Below, piece by piece: positions 21,162 through 31,074 of a stretch of 64,000 bases of DNA. The stretch lies in the NCBI RefSeq assembly GCF_907164555.1, contig NZ_CAJQZC010000004.1:434001-498000 (forward strand), given 5' to 3'. Position numbers and translations under genes: made by a program. Origin of the DNA: Paraburkholderia saeva (GTDB taxonomy: Bacteria > Pseudomonadota > Gammaproteobacteria > Burkholderiales > Burkholderiaceae). The notes under the pieces are model-generated. The model was given only the letters and a program-made list of their open reading frames with translations, made no database searches and was not told the DNA's origin. The stretch's first letter is position 1. Every line of letters starts with the position of its first letter.

Positions 21162-22067
21162 ATGACTAACGGCAATCAAGACGGCATTCAGATTCGCGGT
21201 AGCATTCCCGCAATCATCACCCCGATGCTCGAGGACGGCAGCCTCGATCTGCCCGCGTTTCGCAAACTGATCGACTGGCATATCGATGAGGGCACGAACG
21301 GCCTCGTCGTCGTCGGTACGAGCGGCGAGTCGGCCACGCTGTCGGTCGAAGAGCACGTGCTGATGGTCAAGACCGCGGTCGAGCACGTCGCCGGACGCAT
21401 TCCCGTGATTGCGGGCTCGGGCGGCAATTCGACCACCGAAGCGATCGAGCTGACCGAGCAGGCGAAGAAGGTCGGCGCGGATGCCACGCTGCAGGTCGTG
21501 CCGTATTACAACAAGCCTACGCAGGAAGGGATCTACCGCCACTTCTCGAAGATCGCGGAAACCGTCGATTTGCCGGTGATCCTCTACAACGTGCCGGGTC
21601 GCACGGTGGCGGACATGTCGAACGAGACGATCCTGCGTCTCGCTGAAGTGCCGGGCATCGTGGGTGTGAAGGAAGCGACTGGCAACATCGATCGCGCGGC
21701 GCACCTGATCAAGGCAGCGCCGGCGCATTTCGGCATTTACAGCGGCGACGATCCGACCGCGATTGCATTGATGCTGCTCGGCGGCCACGGCAATATTTCG
21801 GTGACGGCCAACGTCGCGCCGCGTCTGATGGCTGAACTCTGCCGCGCCGCGCTCGCCGCCGACGCGAAAACCGCGCGTGAAATCCATCTGAAACTGCTTT
21901 CGCTGCACAAGAACCTCTTCATCGAATCGAACCCGATTCCGGCGAAGTGGGCCTTGCAGCAACTCGGCCGCGTTCAGGGCGGCATCCGTCTGCCGCTGAC
22001 GCCGCTCGACGCGCGCTACCACGATGTCGTGCGTGCCGCGCTGCGCGAGTCAGGTCTCTTGGGCTGA
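21162..22067 (+). CDS. dapA: 4-hydroxy-tetrahydrodipicolinate synthase
   Basis: First committed step of the diaminopimelate/lysine pathway, condensing pyruvate with aspartate semialdehyde. The 301-residue TIM-barrel protein has the signature [14 protein letters not shown], the tyrosine in [11 protein letters not shown], the tyrosine of [10 protein letters not shown], and the Schiff-base lysine in VGVKEATG. Its product feeds both lysine and peptidoglycan. The next gene is bamC, an arrangement also found in Escherichia coli (dapA-bamC). Confidence 0.97.
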   Translation: MTNGNQDGIQIRGSIPAIITPMLEDGSLDLPAFRKLIDWHIDEGTNGLVVVGTSGESATLSVEEHVLMVKTAVEHVAGRIPVIAGSGGNSTTEAIELTEQAKKVGADATLQVVPYYNKPTQEGIYRHFSKIAETVDLPVILYNVPGRTVADMSNETILRLAEVPGIVGVKEATGNIDRAAHLIKAAPAHFGIYSGDDPTAIALMLLGGHGNISVTANVAPRLMAELCRAALAADAKTAREIHLKLLSLHKNLFIESNPIPAKWALQQLGRVQGGIRLPLTPLDARYHDVVRAALRESGLLG

Positions 22068-22167
22068 AATCCGTCCAGCGTCACCGGCCATTCCATTAAC
22101 CGACGTCAAATCGCCCACGTTCCCGGCACTGAACCAGGCAACGCGTTCCAGCATCACGAAGGACTTC

Positions 22168-23307
22168 ATGAAACGTTCTGCACTTTCCCTCCACGCAACC
22201 CGCATGGCGGCGCTGGCGCTTGCCCTCGGTACGCTCGCCGGCTGCGACACGCTGAACGACTGGTTTTCGTCCGACAAGGTGAACTACAAGGTCGCAGGCA
22301 GCGCGCCGCCGCTCGCCGTACCGAGCGACCTGTCGACCGCTCAGGTCGACCAGCGCTACGTAGCGCCACCGGTCGACGCCGCGCTGGGTGGTGCGCCGAC
22401 GCGCGCTGTGACGTCGGCGGGCAACCGGACGGAAGGGGTGCCGAACGCGCAGGATCCGCTCGGCATGCACATCGAGCGTGACGGCGATCGCCGCTGGCTC
22501 GTGGTCGACGGCCGCTCGCCCGACCAGCTCTGGCCGCAACTGCAGGAGTTCTGGCAGGAGAACGGCTTCTCGTTGACAACTGACGCGCCCGCCACCGGTA
22601 TCATGTCGACCGACTGGGCCGAAAACCGCGCGAACATTCCGGACGACTGGTTCCGCCGCACGATCGGCAAGGTTGTCGATTTCGCGTATTCGTCGGGCAC
22701 GCGTGACCGTTTCCGCACGCTGGTTTCACGCGGCGGCGCCGACACGACGGACATCTCGATCACGCACAGCCAGATGGAAGAAATGCTGACGGGTCAGGAC
22801 AAGACGTCGTCGCGCTGGGAGGAGCGTCCGCGCAACCCGGCGCTCGAGGCGCTGTTCCTCGCGAAGCTGATGGAGAAGTTCGGGCTGACCGATGCACAGG
22901 CGAAGCAGCTGCTGACGGACGCGCGTCCGTCGACGGCGCCGGTGAAGGTCGAGACGGCTGCGGGCGGCGCGACGCTTGACCTGCCGGAATCGTTCGACCG
23001 CGCGTGGCTACGCGTGGGTCTCGCACTCGACCGCACGAATTTCACCGTCGACAATCGTGACCGCGAGAAGGGCATTTACTACGTCCGTTACGCTGACTCG
23101 ATGCAGGAACTGAAGAAGGAAGGATTCTTCGGCAAGCTGTTCTATAGCGGCACCAGCACGAAGAAGCCGGGTCAGGAATTCCTCGTGAACGTGCGCTCGA
23201 AGGGTGAAGCGTTGACGCAGGTTGCGGTGCTCGATGCGAACGGCCAGGTGGATACGTCGTCGGACGCGCAGCGCATTGTGTCGCTGCTGCATGCACAGCT
23301 GAACTAG
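22168..23307 (+). CDS. bamC: Outer membrane protein assembly factor BamC
   Basis: Lipoprotein of the BAM complex that inserts beta-barrel proteins into the outer membrane. The 379-residue protein starts at ATG 22168 and has a signal peptide with lipobox LAGC (Cys26). This is followed by the unstructured N-terminal segment that binds BamD (VNYKVAGSAPPLAVPSDL) and two helix-grip domains (about 95-220 and 265-379). An open frame runs upstream into dapA, but the signal peptide fixes the start. It ends in TAG at 23305-23307, with the next gene's GTG eight bases later in a hairpin loop. Confidence 0.93.
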   Translation: MKRSALSLHATRMAALALALGTLAGCDTLNDWFSSDKVNYKVAGSAPPLAVPSDLSTAQVDQRYVAPPVDAALGGAPTRAVTSAGNRTEGVPNAQDPLGMHIERDGDRRWLVVDGRSPDQLWPQLQEFWQENGFSLTTDAPATGIMSTDWAENRANIPDDWFRRTIGKVVDFAYSSGTRDRFRTLVSRGGADTTDISITHSQMEEMLTGQDKTSSRWEERPRNPALEALFLAKLMEKFGLTDAQAKQLLTDARPSTAPVKVETAAGGATLDLPESFDRAWLRVGLALDRTNFTVDNRDREKGIYYVRYADSMQELKKEGFFGKLFYSGTSTKKPGQEFLVNVRSKGEALTQVAVLDANGQVDTSSDAQRIVSLLHAQLN

Positions 23308-23326
23308 GCGAACCGTGAGGTTCGCC
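23307..23326 (+). promoter_or_regulatory. Hairpin enclosing the GTG start of the MBL gene
   Basis: GGCGAACC (23307-23314), loop GTGA (23315-23318), GGTTCGCC (23319-23326): a perfect 8-bp stem whose GNRA-type loop contains the GTG start codon. The left arm begins at the last base of the bamC stop codon. A ribosome ending bamC translation would open it, suggesting coupled translation. Confidence 0.6.
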
Positions 23327-24088
23327 AGCCTGGGAAGCGGCAGCGACGGCAACGCGCTGCTCGTCGAAGCCCAATGCGGAACGACGACCACGCGTGTCCT
23401 GCTCGACTGCGGTTTTTCGGCGAAGGAAGTCGAACGGCGCCTCGCACGCCTCGGCTTCGGCATCGACAGTCTCGATGCGATCCTGATCACACACGAACAC
23501 GGCGATCACATCGGCAGCGCGCTGACGCTGGCCCGCAAGGGATCGATTCCGCTGTACATGAGTTGGGGCACGGCCCGCGCGGTTGGCGCCGATGAAGCTG
23601 ACGTCGACCTTTACGTGCTGTGGGGTGACGAAGCCGTCGCAATCGGCGATCTCAGTGCATTGCCGTATACGGTGCCCCACGACGCGCGTGAACCGCTGCA
23701 GTTCGTTTTCTCCGATGGCGCGAGCCGGCTCGGCGTATTGACCGATGTCGGTACTTCGACGCCACACATTAGCGCCGTGCTGAGTGGCTGCGATGCGCTT
23801 GTGCTGGAGTGCAATCACGACGCGCAGATGCTGGCGACGAGCCGCTATCCGCAGTCGCTGAAAGCGCGCATCGGGGGCAATCATGGGCATCTCAACAATG
23901 ATGCCGCAGCCGAAATCCTCGCTTCCCTCGACCGGACGAAATTGCGTCACCTCGTCGCTGCACATCTGAGTCAGCAGAACAATTCGCCGGAGCTGGCCCG
24001 GGCCGCGATGGCGGCGGTGCTCGGCGCGGCCACAACGGACGTGATCATTGCTTCGCAGGATGACGGGTTCGACTGGCTGAGTCTTTGA
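23315..24088 (+). CDS. MBL fold metallo-hydrolase (WalJ/YycJ-like)
   Basis: A 257-residue metallo-beta-lactamase-fold hydrolase. It has the zinc motif THEHGDHIGS near residue 60, the start MRFASLGSGSDGNALLVE with the SGSxGN pattern of the YycJ/WalJ group, and later histidines in NHDAQ and GNHGHLNND. YycJ-type enzymes are reported as 5'-3' DNA exonucleases, but the activity here is inferred. The start is GTG at 23315, seven bases after bamC, with no convincing Shine-Dalgarno. The surrounding hairpin and the short gap suggest coupling to bamC. A bidirectional terminator follows. Confidence 0.88.
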   Translation: MRFASLGSGSDGNALLVEAQCGTTTTRVLLDCGFSAKEVERRLARLGFGIDSLDAILITHEHGDHIGSALTLARKGSIPLYMSWGTARAVGADEADVDLYVLWGDEAVAIGDLSALPYTVPHDAREPLQFVFSDGASRLGVLTDVGTSTPHISAVLSGCDALVLECNHDAQMLATSRYPQSLKARIGGNHGHLNNDAAAEILASLDRTKLRHLVAAHLSQQNNSPELARAAMAAVLGAATTDVIIASQDDGFDWLSL

Positions 24089-24133
24089 GCTTTGTGCGGG
24101 GTGCCGCGGTCGGTGAACAGGGCACGCAGAAAC

Positions 24134-24169
24134 AAAAACGCCCATGACGGATGTCATGGGCGTTTTTTT
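24134..24169. terminator. Bidirectional rho-independent terminator
   Basis: AAAAACGCCCATGAC (24134-24148), loop GGAT, GTCATGGGCGTTTTT (24153-24167) and a T run to 24169. An A run mirrors it, so it serves both the MBL gene and the convergent BI-1-like gene. Confidence 0.93.
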
Positions 24170-24269
24170 ATCGGGCGCCCAGCGCTACGTCATTGTTCCA
24201 GCCCGATCTGATTGCAGCGGACGGAAGGTGGAGTCAATCCGCCGCAGACGGCCGCGCGTCCAGGCGTGC

Positions 24270-24965
24270 TTAATTCCGGTTGCCGCCGAAAATGCCAAGC
24301 AGCGCGAGCAGGTTGGTGAACACGTTATAGAGGTCCAGATAGATCGCGAGCGTGGCCGAGATGTAGTTCGTCTCGCCGCCGTTCACGACGCGCTGAACGT
24401 CAAACAACATGTAAGCCGAGAAAATCACGATCGCGAGCACGGAGACTGTGAGCATCAGCGCAGGCAGTTGCAGAAACATGTTTGCAACCATCGCGAGCAG
24501 CAGCACGATCACGCCGACAAAAAGCCACTTGCCGAGACCCGAAAAGTCGCGCTTGCTGACCGTTGCGACCGTCGCCATCGCGGCGAAGATCACACCGGTG
24601 CCACCAAACGCCAGCATGATCAGCGACGGACCGTTCGAGAACCCGAGGATGAAGCTCAGGAGCCGCGACAGCATCAGGCCCATGAAGAACGTGAAGCCAA
24701 GCAGCACGAAGACGCCGGCGCTGCTGTTCTTGGTCTTTTCGATCGCGAACATGAAGCCGAACGCAATGGCGAAGAACGCCAGCAGGCTCATGGCCGGGCT
24801 GGTGGCGGCAAACAGCGTAAAACCGGTCGCAACACCCACCCACGCGCCGAGGACTGTCGGAATCATCGACAGCGCGAGCAGCCAGTAGGTGTTCCTGAGT
24901 ACGCGGTTGCGGGTTTCGACCGTGCTGATCGTACCGGTGCGGCCGAAATTGTAGGGCGAATTCAT
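24270..24965 (-). CDS. Bax inhibitor-1/YccA family membrane protein
   Basis: A 231-residue protein with about seven hydrophobic segments, typical of the Bax inhibitor-1-like family (YccA/YbhL). The last segment carries the conserved aspartate in IYLDLYNVFTNLLALLG. In bacteria YccA interacts with and restrains the membrane protease FtsH; BI-1 homologues may also be pH-sensitive calcium leak channels. Which applies here is not shown. HflK and HflC, other modulators of FtsH, are encoded elsewhere in this window. The promoter side faces ndk. Confidence 0.92.
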   Translation of the reverse strand: MNSPYNFGRTGTISTVETRNRVLRNTYWLLALSMIPTVLGAWVGVATGFTLFAATSPAMSLLAFFAIAFGFMFAIEKTKNSSAGVFVLLGFTFFMGLMLSRLLSFILGFSNGPSLIMLAFGGTGVIFAAMATVATVSKRDFSGLGKWLFVGVIVLLLAMVANMFLQLPALMLTVSVLAIVIFSAYMLFDVQRVVNGGETNYISATLAIYLDLYNVFTNLLALLGIFGGNRN

Positions 24966-25131
24966 GGTTTCTCCTTGCGTCAGACGCAGTGTTGCGCAGT
25001 GGTTGTACAGCCCGGCTGGCCGTGATGCCGCCCGCCGCTGGTCCGTACAACCCCAAGATTACCCCGAGACCGGCAAGTTTCAATACCTGGCCGGACGGCG
25101 GATGGTGGGATGCCGGACACTTTGTTAGAGT

Positions 25132-25147
25132 CTTACAGTGCTGTAAG
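25132..25147. repeat. Inverted repeat upstream of the ndk promoter
   Basis: CTTACAG (25132-25138), TG, CTGTAAG (25141-25147), a perfect 7-bp inverted repeat centred about 42 bp upstream of the ndk -10. It may be a regulator site for ndk or for the divergent BI-1-like gene. It is not the LexA arrangement, whose half-sites point the other way. Confidence 0.5.
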
Positions 25148-25178
25148 GGTTCAATCGCAATCATACAACGGAACATGC

Positions 25179-25184
25179 TACAAT
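25179..25184 (+). promoter_or_regulatory. Candidate -10 element of the ndk promoter
   Basis: TACAAT lies 46 bp before the ndk ATG. No strong -35 is present at the proper spacing. Confidence 0.45.
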
Positions 25185-25230
25185 AGCGGATTCATTTGAA
25201 TCTGTAACCTCTTAATTTTCTGGAGTTTTT

Positions 25231-25656
25231 ATGGCGCTCGAACGCACCCTGTCGATTATCAAGCCGGACGCAGTGGCAAAGAACGTGATCGGTCAGATCT
25301 ACAGCCGTTTCGAAAACGCTGGCCTCAAGATCATCGCTTCGCGCATGGTTCACCTGTCGCGCGCTGACGCTGAGAAGTTCTACGCTGTGCACGCTGCACG
25401 TCCGTTCTTCAAGGACCTCGTCGACTTCATGATCTCGGGTCCGGTGGTCGTGCAGGTTCTGGAAGGCGAAAACGCCATCCTGAAGCATCGTGACCTGATG
25501 GGCGCGACGGACCCGAAGAAGGCCGAAAAGGGCACAATTCGCGCTGATTTCGCGGACAGCATCGACGCGAACGCAGTCCACGGTTCGGACGCAGCCGAAA
25601 CGGCCGCCGTCGAAATCGCATTCTTCTTCCCGGCAGTCAACGTTTACTCGCGTTAA
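25231..25656 (+). CDS. ndk: Nucleoside diphosphate kinase
   Basis: Transfers the gamma-phosphate between nucleoside triphosphates and diphosphates through a phosphohistidine. The 141-residue protein has the signature [12 protein letters not shown], and the active-site His117 lies in [16 protein letters not shown] lies just upstream of the ATG. It heads a long co-directional block from rlmN to purA, though 120 bp separate it from rlmN. Confidence 0.98.
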   Translation: MALERTLSIIKPDAVAKNVIGQIYSRFENAGLKIIASRMVHLSRADAEKFYAVHAARPFFKDLVDFMISGPVVVQVLEGENAILKHRDLMGATDPKKAEKGTIRADFADSIDANAVHGSDAAETAAVEIAFFFPAVNVYSR

Positions 25657-25776
25657 TCCGGGTAAGCGGCTGTCCAGGCAGTAAGGTAGAAGCAGCAGGA
25701 ACGGGCGCGAACGGTACAGGCGTTCATGTGGCTTGTTGCATGAACGCAGGTTCGCACTGATATGGCAGGATTCGAT

Positions 25777-26928
25777 ATGGCGAGTAGTTCAACCGTCAAC
25801 CTTCTCGATCTCGACGCACAGGGGCTCGTTGCATATTGCGACAGCCTCGGCGAAAAGCCGTTTCGCGCCAAGCAGTTGCAGCGCTGGATTCACCAGTACA
25901 ACGCTGCAGACTTCGATGGCATGACCGATCTCGCAAAATCCCTCCGCGAAAAGCTGAAGGGGCGTGCAGAGATTTCGATGCCTGACATTGCAAGCGATCA
26001 TATTTCCACCGACGGCACACGCAAGTGGCTGATCGACGTCGGCAACGGCAACGCGGTTGAAACAGTCTACATTCCCGAAGAAACGCGCGGCACGCTTTGC
26101 GTGTCGTCGCAGGCGGGGTGCGCGGTCAACTGCCGTTTCTGTTCCACCGGCAAACAGGGTTTCTCCCGCAATCTCACCACCGGCGAAATCATTGGCCAGT
26201 TGCGCATGGCCGAATTTGCGCTGCGCGCGTCGCGCGGTCCGGCCGGCGGGCGTGCGGTGGGCGGCGAAGGCAAGGGCGAGCGCGTCGTCACGAACGTCGT
26301 GATGATGGGGATGGGTGAGCCGTTGCTCAATTACGATGCCGTCGTGCCGGCCATGCGTCTGATGCTCGACGACAACGCGTATGGCCTGTCGCGTCGCCGT
26401 GTCACGCTGTCGACGTCGGGCGTTGTGCCGATGATGGACCGCCTGGGTGCGGATCTGCCTGTGGCGCTCGCGGTCTCGCTGCATGCGCCGAATGACGCAT
26501 TGCGCGACGAGCTGGTGCCACTGAACAAGAAGTATCCGTTGCGTGAGTTGATAGCAGCCTGTCAGCGGTACCTGAAGGTTGCTCCGCGAGATTTCATTAC
26601 ATTTGAATATTGCATGCTCGACGGTGTGAACGACACCGAAAAGCATGCACGGGAACTGCTGGCCATCACGCGGGACGTGCCATGCAAGTTCAATCTGATT
26701 CCGTTCAATCCGTTTCCGGAGTCGGGGCTTCTGCGTTCGAAGCAGGACCAGATCAAACGGTTTGCGCAGGTGCTGATGGACGCAGGTGTCGTCACGACAG
26801 TGCGCAAGACTCGCGGCGACGATATCGATGCTGCCTGCGGTCAGCTGGCAGGTGCGGTCAAGGATCGCACCCGTCTTGCTGAACGCACCGGGAAGGCGGC
26901 GAAAATCATCGAGGTTCGCGCGATTTGA
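25777..26928 (+). CDS. rlmN: Dual-specificity 23S rRNA/tRNA adenine-C2 methyltransferase RlmN
   Basis: Radical-SAM enzyme methylating C2 of A2503 in 23S rRNA and of A37 in some tRNAs. The 383-residue protein has the iron-sulfur motif CAVNCRFC, the N-terminal accessory helix domain ([16 protein letters not shown]), and the catalytic cysteine close to the C-terminus in [13 protein letters not shown] 25777 is chosen because AGGA lies six bases upstream; an ATG five codons earlier (25762) is an alternative. It is followed by rodZ and ispG, the usual order. Confidence 0.95.
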   Translation: MASSSTVNLLDLDAQGLVAYCDSLGEKPFRAKQLQRWIHQYNAADFDGMTDLAKSLREKLKGRAEISMPDIASDHISTDGTRKWLIDVGNGNAVETVYIPEETRGTLCVSSQAGCAVNCRFCSTGKQGFSRNLTTGEIIGQLRMAEFALRASRGPAGGRAVGGEGKGERVVTNVVMMGMGEPLLNYDAVVPAMRLMLDDNAYGLSRRRVTLSTSGVVPMMDRLGADLPVALAVSLHAPNDALRDELVPLNKKYPLRELIAACQRYLKVAPRDFITFEYCMLDGVNDTEKHARELLAITRDVPCKFNLIPFNPFPESGLLRSKQDQIKRFAQVLMDAGVVTTVRKTRGDDIDAACGQLAGAVKDRTRLAERTGKAAKIIEVRAI

Positions 26929-27112
26929 GTGTGGCGGAGTCCTCACGACTCCGGGACGTCGGGCGAACTGAAAAGAAAGTTTGCAAAATCGATCGGAAGC
27001 GGCGCAGAACGCCGCACATTTTGTTATAAACGGTCTGCGAATCCGAACTGATGCCTGAAAGGCAGGGACGGATCGTAAGAGTGAAAAAAGAATCGACGCG
27101 AAAGGATTTGGG

Positions 27113-28219
27113 ATGAGTGAGCCGCAGCACCCGCAGCCGCACGAAACTGAGATGAACGCAAGCCGTTCAGCACCGGCCGCAGCACCGGCGGTGGCGCAGC
27201 CCGCGCTGGAATCACTTGCGGCAGTCGGGGCGCGACTGACCCAGCTACGGGAATCGAAGGGCTGGTCGGTCGAGGACGTGTCCTCGCGCCTCAAAGTGTC
27301 GCCGGCGAAGCTGCGCGCGCTCGAGAGCGGCGACGTCAGCCAGCTGCCGGACACGACATTCGCGCTTGGCGTTGTGCGCAGCTACGCGAAAATGCTCGGC
27401 ACCGACCCTGCACCGTTCAGTCAGGCGTTGCGTCGCGTGAGGGGTGTGCCGGAACCGGATCTGTCAATGCCTGCTTCGTCGGGCCGCGATTTGCCGCGAG
27501 GCCGCGTATCGCTTTCACTTGGCAACAGCGCGCCGAAATCGCGCTCGTGGCTGTGGGGCGTGGCCGCGGTGATCGTCGGGGTCATTGCGCTCGCGATGTG
27601 GCACACGAATGGCGGTGACTCGTCGGCGTGGCTTGCACGGCTGAAAGCCGGCGCGAACAGCGCAACGGGTAGTGCGACTGGCGCATCGGGCGCGGTCGCG
27701 CAGGATCAGGCCGCTGCTTCGGCAACGGTCGCAGGGGAGGAGGCGGCATCCGCACCCGACGCACAGGCAGCAGCCGACGGGAGCGCATCCCAGGCGACGC
27801 CGATGCCGGCACCGCTCGCGACAACTGCCGCGCCGGCGTCTTCGGGCGTTTCGGCTTCGGCTTCGGCTTCGGCGCCGGCGTTAGCCCAGGCGGCGAAGCC
27901 GGCTGTCGCTGCGCCGGCAGCAAGCGCGCCGCAGCAGGCGTCCGCGGCGGAAGTGGCCGAGACGGCCGAAGGCCAGGCGACGGTCGGTATCAAGGTGACA
28001 CAGGACAGCTGGTTCAGCGTGCGGCAGAAGGACGGCAAGGAAGTATTCTCCGGCCTCGTTCACGCGGGCGAATCGAAGGAGATTGCCGGCGAGGCGCCGT
28101 TCAAGGTTACGGTCGGCAACAAGGCAGGGCTTGATTCGATTTCGCTCGATGGCCTCGCGGTCGATTCGAGCAAGTACGAGTCATCCAAAGGGAACGTGGC
28201 GCGCTTCGCGTTGCCTTGA
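27113..28219 (+). CDS. rodZ: RodZ-like cytoskeletal helix-turn-helix membrane protein
   Basis: Bitopic membrane protein linking MreB to the cell-wall elongation machinery. The 368-residue protein has an N-terminal helix-turn-helix of Xre type (about 35-105: VGARLTQLRESKGWSVEDVS), a single membrane segment (about 145-163), and a C-terminal beta-rich DUF4115 domain (about 285-368: VGIKVTQDSWFSVRQKDGKE). Between them lies a linker of about 110 residues made almost entirely of Ala, Ser, Pro, Gln and Thr. The linker codons show repeated TCGGC units. It lies between rlmN and ispG as in many proteobacteria. Confidence 0.9.
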   Translation: MSEPQHPQPHETEMNASRSAPAAAPAVAQPALESLAAVGARLTQLRESKGWSVEDVSSRLKVSPAKLRALESGDVSQLPDTTFALGVVRSYAKMLGTDPAPFSQALRRVRGVPEPDLSMPASSGRDLPRGRVSLSLGNSAPKSRSWLWGVAAVIVGVIALAMWHTNGGDSSAWLARLKAGANSATGSATGASGAVAQDQAAASATVAGEEAASAPDAQAAADGSASQATPMPAPLATTAAPASSGVSASASASAPALAQAAKPAVAAPAASAPQQASAAEVAETAEGQATVGIKVTQDSWFSVRQKDGKEVFSGLVHAGESKEIAGEAPFKVTVGNKAGLDSISLDGLAVDSSKYESSKGNVARFALP

Positions 28220-28314
28220 AACACGGTACGCGTCGCGGCAGGTTCGCCGCGGCGCTTTTTCAATTCTGGCGGCGCGTTTTGCGCGTGACGCCTGTGGTGT
28301 AAATGGGTCTTTCG

Positions 28315-29619
28315 ATGCACTCCGAAGCTCAATCCCCTTCCAGCAGCAAGATTGTTTCAACCGATCCGGTGTTTGGCGGTCATGCGCCGCGCCGCTCGTC
28401 GCATGCTGTTGACGTGCGCTGGGGCGGCCAGATCGTCACGATCGGCGGCGACGCGCCGGTGCGCGTGCAGTCGATGACCAATACCGATACCGCGGACGCG
28501 ATCGGCACGGCCATCCAGATCAAGGAACTTGCTCAGGCGGGTTCCGAGCTCGTGCGTATCACGGTGAACACGCCGGAAGCGGCCGCAGCCGTGCCGGCAG
28601 TGCGTGAGCAACTCGACCGGATGGGCGTGACGGTTCCGCTCGTTGGCGATTTCCACTACAACGGCCATCTGTTGTTGCGCGACTATCCGGCCTGCGCCGA
28701 ATCGCTGTCGAAGTACCGGATCAATCCGGGCAACGTGGGCCACGGCGCGAAGCGCGACACGCAGTTCGCGCAGATGATCGAAGCCGCGATCCAGTACGAC
28801 AAGCCGGTGCGTATCGGCGTCAACTGGGGCAGTCTCGACCAGGATCTGCTCGCGAAGATGATGGACGAGAACGCGGCGCGTTCCACGCCGTGGGAAGCGC
28901 AAAGCGTCATGTACGAAGCGCTGATCCAGTCTGCGATTGGGTCGGCGGAGCGTGCGGTCGAACTCGGCCTCGCCCGCAACAAGATCATTCTGTCGTGCAA
29001 GGTCAGCGGCGTGCAGGATCTGATCGCCGTGTATCGCGAGCTCGCACGCCGTTGCGAATTCGCGCTGCACCTCGGTCTGACGGAAGCCGGCATGGGTTCG
29101 AAGGGCATCGTCGCTTCGACGGCCGCATTGTCGGTGCTGCTGCAGCAGGGCATCGGCGACACGATCCGCATTTCGCTGACGCCGGAGCCGGGCGGATCAC
29201 GTACGGGCGAAGTCATCGTCGGCCAGGAAATCCTGCAGACGATGGGCCTGCGCTCGTTCACGCCGATGGTGATCGCGTGTCCGGGCTGCGGTCGAACCAC
29301 CAGCACACTGTTTCAGGAACTCGCATCGCAGATCCAGACGTATTTGCGCACGCAGATGCCGGTCTGGCGCGATACGTATCCTGGCGTCGAGAAGATGCAC
29401 GTGGCCGTGATGGGCTGCATCGTGAACGGGCCGGGAGAATCGAAGCAGGCGAACATCGGTATCAGCCTGCCGGGTTCGGGCGAGAACCCCGCGGCACCGG
29501 TGTTCATCGACGGTGAAAAGGTCAAGACGCTGCGCGGCGAGCGTATCGCGGAAGAATTCCAGCAAATCGTGAGCGACTACGTCGAGCGCACTTACGGCCG
29601 TGCCGAAGTCGCCAACTGA
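28315..29619 (+). CDS. ispG: 4-hydroxy-3-methylbut-2-en-1-yl diphosphate synthase (flavodoxin)
   Basis: Iron-sulfur enzyme of the MEP isoprenoid pathway, reducing MEcPP to HMBPP. The 434-residue protein has the N-terminal TIM barrel ([13 protein letters not shown]) and the C-terminal cluster cysteines in CPGCGRTT and [10 protein letters not shown]. It is the longer form with an insert, as usual in proteobacteria. ATG 28315 is preferred because the family start resembles MHSEAQ; an ATG four codons earlier (28303) is also possible, and neither has a strong ribosome site. hisS begins 33 bp after its stop. Confidence 0.95.
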   Translation: MHSEAQSPSSSKIVSTDPVFGGHAPRRSSHAVDVRWGGQIVTIGGDAPVRVQSMTNTDTADAIGTAIQIKELAQAGSELVRITVNTPEAAAAVPAVREQLDRMGVTVPLVGDFHYNGHLLLRDYPACAESLSKYRINPGNVGHGAKRDTQFAQMIEAAIQYDKPVRIGVNWGSLDQDLLAKMMDENAARSTPWEAQSVMYEALIQSAIGSAERAVELGLARNKIILSCKVSGVQDLIAVYRELARRCEFALHLGLTEAGMGSKGIVASTAALSVLLQQGIGDTIRISLTPEPGGSRTGEVIVGQEILQTMGLRSFTPMVIACPGCGRTTSTLFQELASQIQTYLRTQMPVWRDTYPGVEKMHVAVMGCIVNGPGESKQANIGISLPGSGENPAAPVFIDGEKVKTLRGERIAEEFQQIVSDYVERTYGRAEVAN

Positions 29620-29652
29620 TTCGCTCAACCAGGATCGTCAGATAGAACACAG

Positions 29653-31002
29653 ATGACTGAACAGAAGAAGAAGCTCGAGAAACTGTCCGGCGTGAAGGGC
29701 ATGAATGACATCCTTCCGCAGGATGCCGGGCTGTGGGAATTTTTTGAATCGACCGTGAAGTCGATGCTGCGTTCGTATGGATACCAGAATATCCGCACGC
29801 CGATCATCGAGCACACGCAGCTGTTCACGCGCGGTATCGGCGAAGTCACCGACATCGTCGAAAAAGAGATGTACAGCTTCACCGACGCGTTGAACGGCGA
29901 GAATCTGACGATGCGTCCGGAAAATACGGCTGCGGTCGTGCGGGCGTCGATCGAGCACAACATGTTGTACGACGGTCCAAAGCGCCTGTGGTACATCGGG
30001 CCGATGTTCCGTCACGAGCGTCCGCAGCGCGGGCGTTATCGCCAGTTCCATCAGGTCGGCGTGGAGGCACTGGGTTTCGCGGGTCCGGATACAGACGCGG
30101 AAATCATCATGATGTGCCAGCGTCTCTGGGACGATCTCGGACTGATGGGCATCAAGCTCGAAATCAACTCGCTGGGTCTCGCTGAAGAACGGGCCGCGCA
30201 CCGCGTCGAACTCATCGCGTACCTCGAAAAGCACATGGACGTGCTCGACGAAGACGCGAAGCGTCGTCTCTACACGAACCCGCTGCGCGTGCTCGATACG
30301 AAGAACCCCGCATTGCAGGAAGTCGCGCAGAACGCACCGAAGCTGATCGATTTTCTCGGCGAGGAATCCCTCGCGCATTTCGAAGGGCTGCAACGCATCC
30401 TGAAAGCGAACAACATTCCGTTCAGGATCAATCCGCGTCTGGTGCGTGGTCTCGATTACTACAACCTGACAGTGTTCGAATGGGTGACCGACAAGCTCGG
30501 CGCACAGGGCACCGTGGCGGCCGGCGGTCGTTACGATCCGCTGATCGAACAGCTGGGCGGCAAGCCGACGGCTGCGTGCGGCTGGGCGATGGGCATCGAG
30601 CGCATTCTCGAACTGCTGAAGGAAGAGAAGCTCGTACCTGAAGACGAAGGCTGCGATGTGTACCTCGTGCATCAGGGCGACGCGGCGCGCGAGCAGGCGT
30701 TCATCATCGGCGAGCGGCTGCGCGATACGGGCCTCGACGTAATCCTGCATTGCAGCCCGGATGGCCAGTCGGCCAGCTTCAAGTCGCAGATGAAACGTGC
30801 CGATGCAAGTGGCGCGGCGTTCGCGGTGATCCTTGGTGAAGACGAGATCGCGAACGGTACAGTCGGCGTGAAACCGTTGCGCAATGCTGGCGCAGAAGGC
30901 GTAAAAAGCGAACAGCGGAACGTGCCGGCTGAAGACTTGACCGAATTTCTAATCAATGCGATGGTTGCATCCGCCGATGAAGGCGACGACGGCGACGACT
31001 GA
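29653..31002 (+). CDS. hisS: Histidine--tRNA ligase
   Basis: Class II synthetase charging tRNA(His). The 449-residue protein has the N-terminal [10 protein letters not shown], motif 2 in [21 protein letters not shown], the histidine-specific motif LVRGLDYYN, and motif 3 with GWAMGIERI. The C-terminal anticodon-binding domain spans about 345-449. It is part of the ispG-hisS-yfgM-bamB-der run. Confidence 0.97.
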   Translation: MTEQKKKLEKLSGVKGMNDILPQDAGLWEFFESTVKSMLRSYGYQNIRTPIIEHTQLFTRGIGEVTDIVEKEMYSFTDALNGENLTMRPENTAAVVRASIEHNMLYDGPKRLWYIGPMFRHERPQRGRYRQFHQVGVEALGFAGPDTDAEIIMMCQRLWDDLGLMGIKLEINSLGLAEERAAHRVELIAYLEKHMDVLDEDAKRRLYTNPLRVLDTKNPALQEVAQNAPKLIDFLGEESLAHFEGLQRILKANNIPFRINPRLVRGLDYYNLTVFEWVTDKLGAQGTVAAGGRYDPLIEQLGGKPTAACGWAMGIERILELLKEEKLVPEDEGCDVYLVHQGDAAREQAFIIGERLRDTGLDVILHCSPDGQSASFKSQMKRADASGAAFAVILGEDEIANGTVGVKPLRNAGAEGVKSEQRNVPAEDLTEFLINAMVASADEGDDGDD

Positions 31003-31074
31003 TCGCGCGGTGCGCCGAACGCGGCGTGAAGTACGACAAAGACAAGGTATCAAGGAAGAAGGAATCGCCTCGCG

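Noticed and set aside
25132..25147. CTTACAG-TG-CTGTAAG considered as a LexA box
   Set aside because: LexA sites in proteobacteria read CTGT-N8-ACAG; here the half-sites are in the opposite order and spacing.
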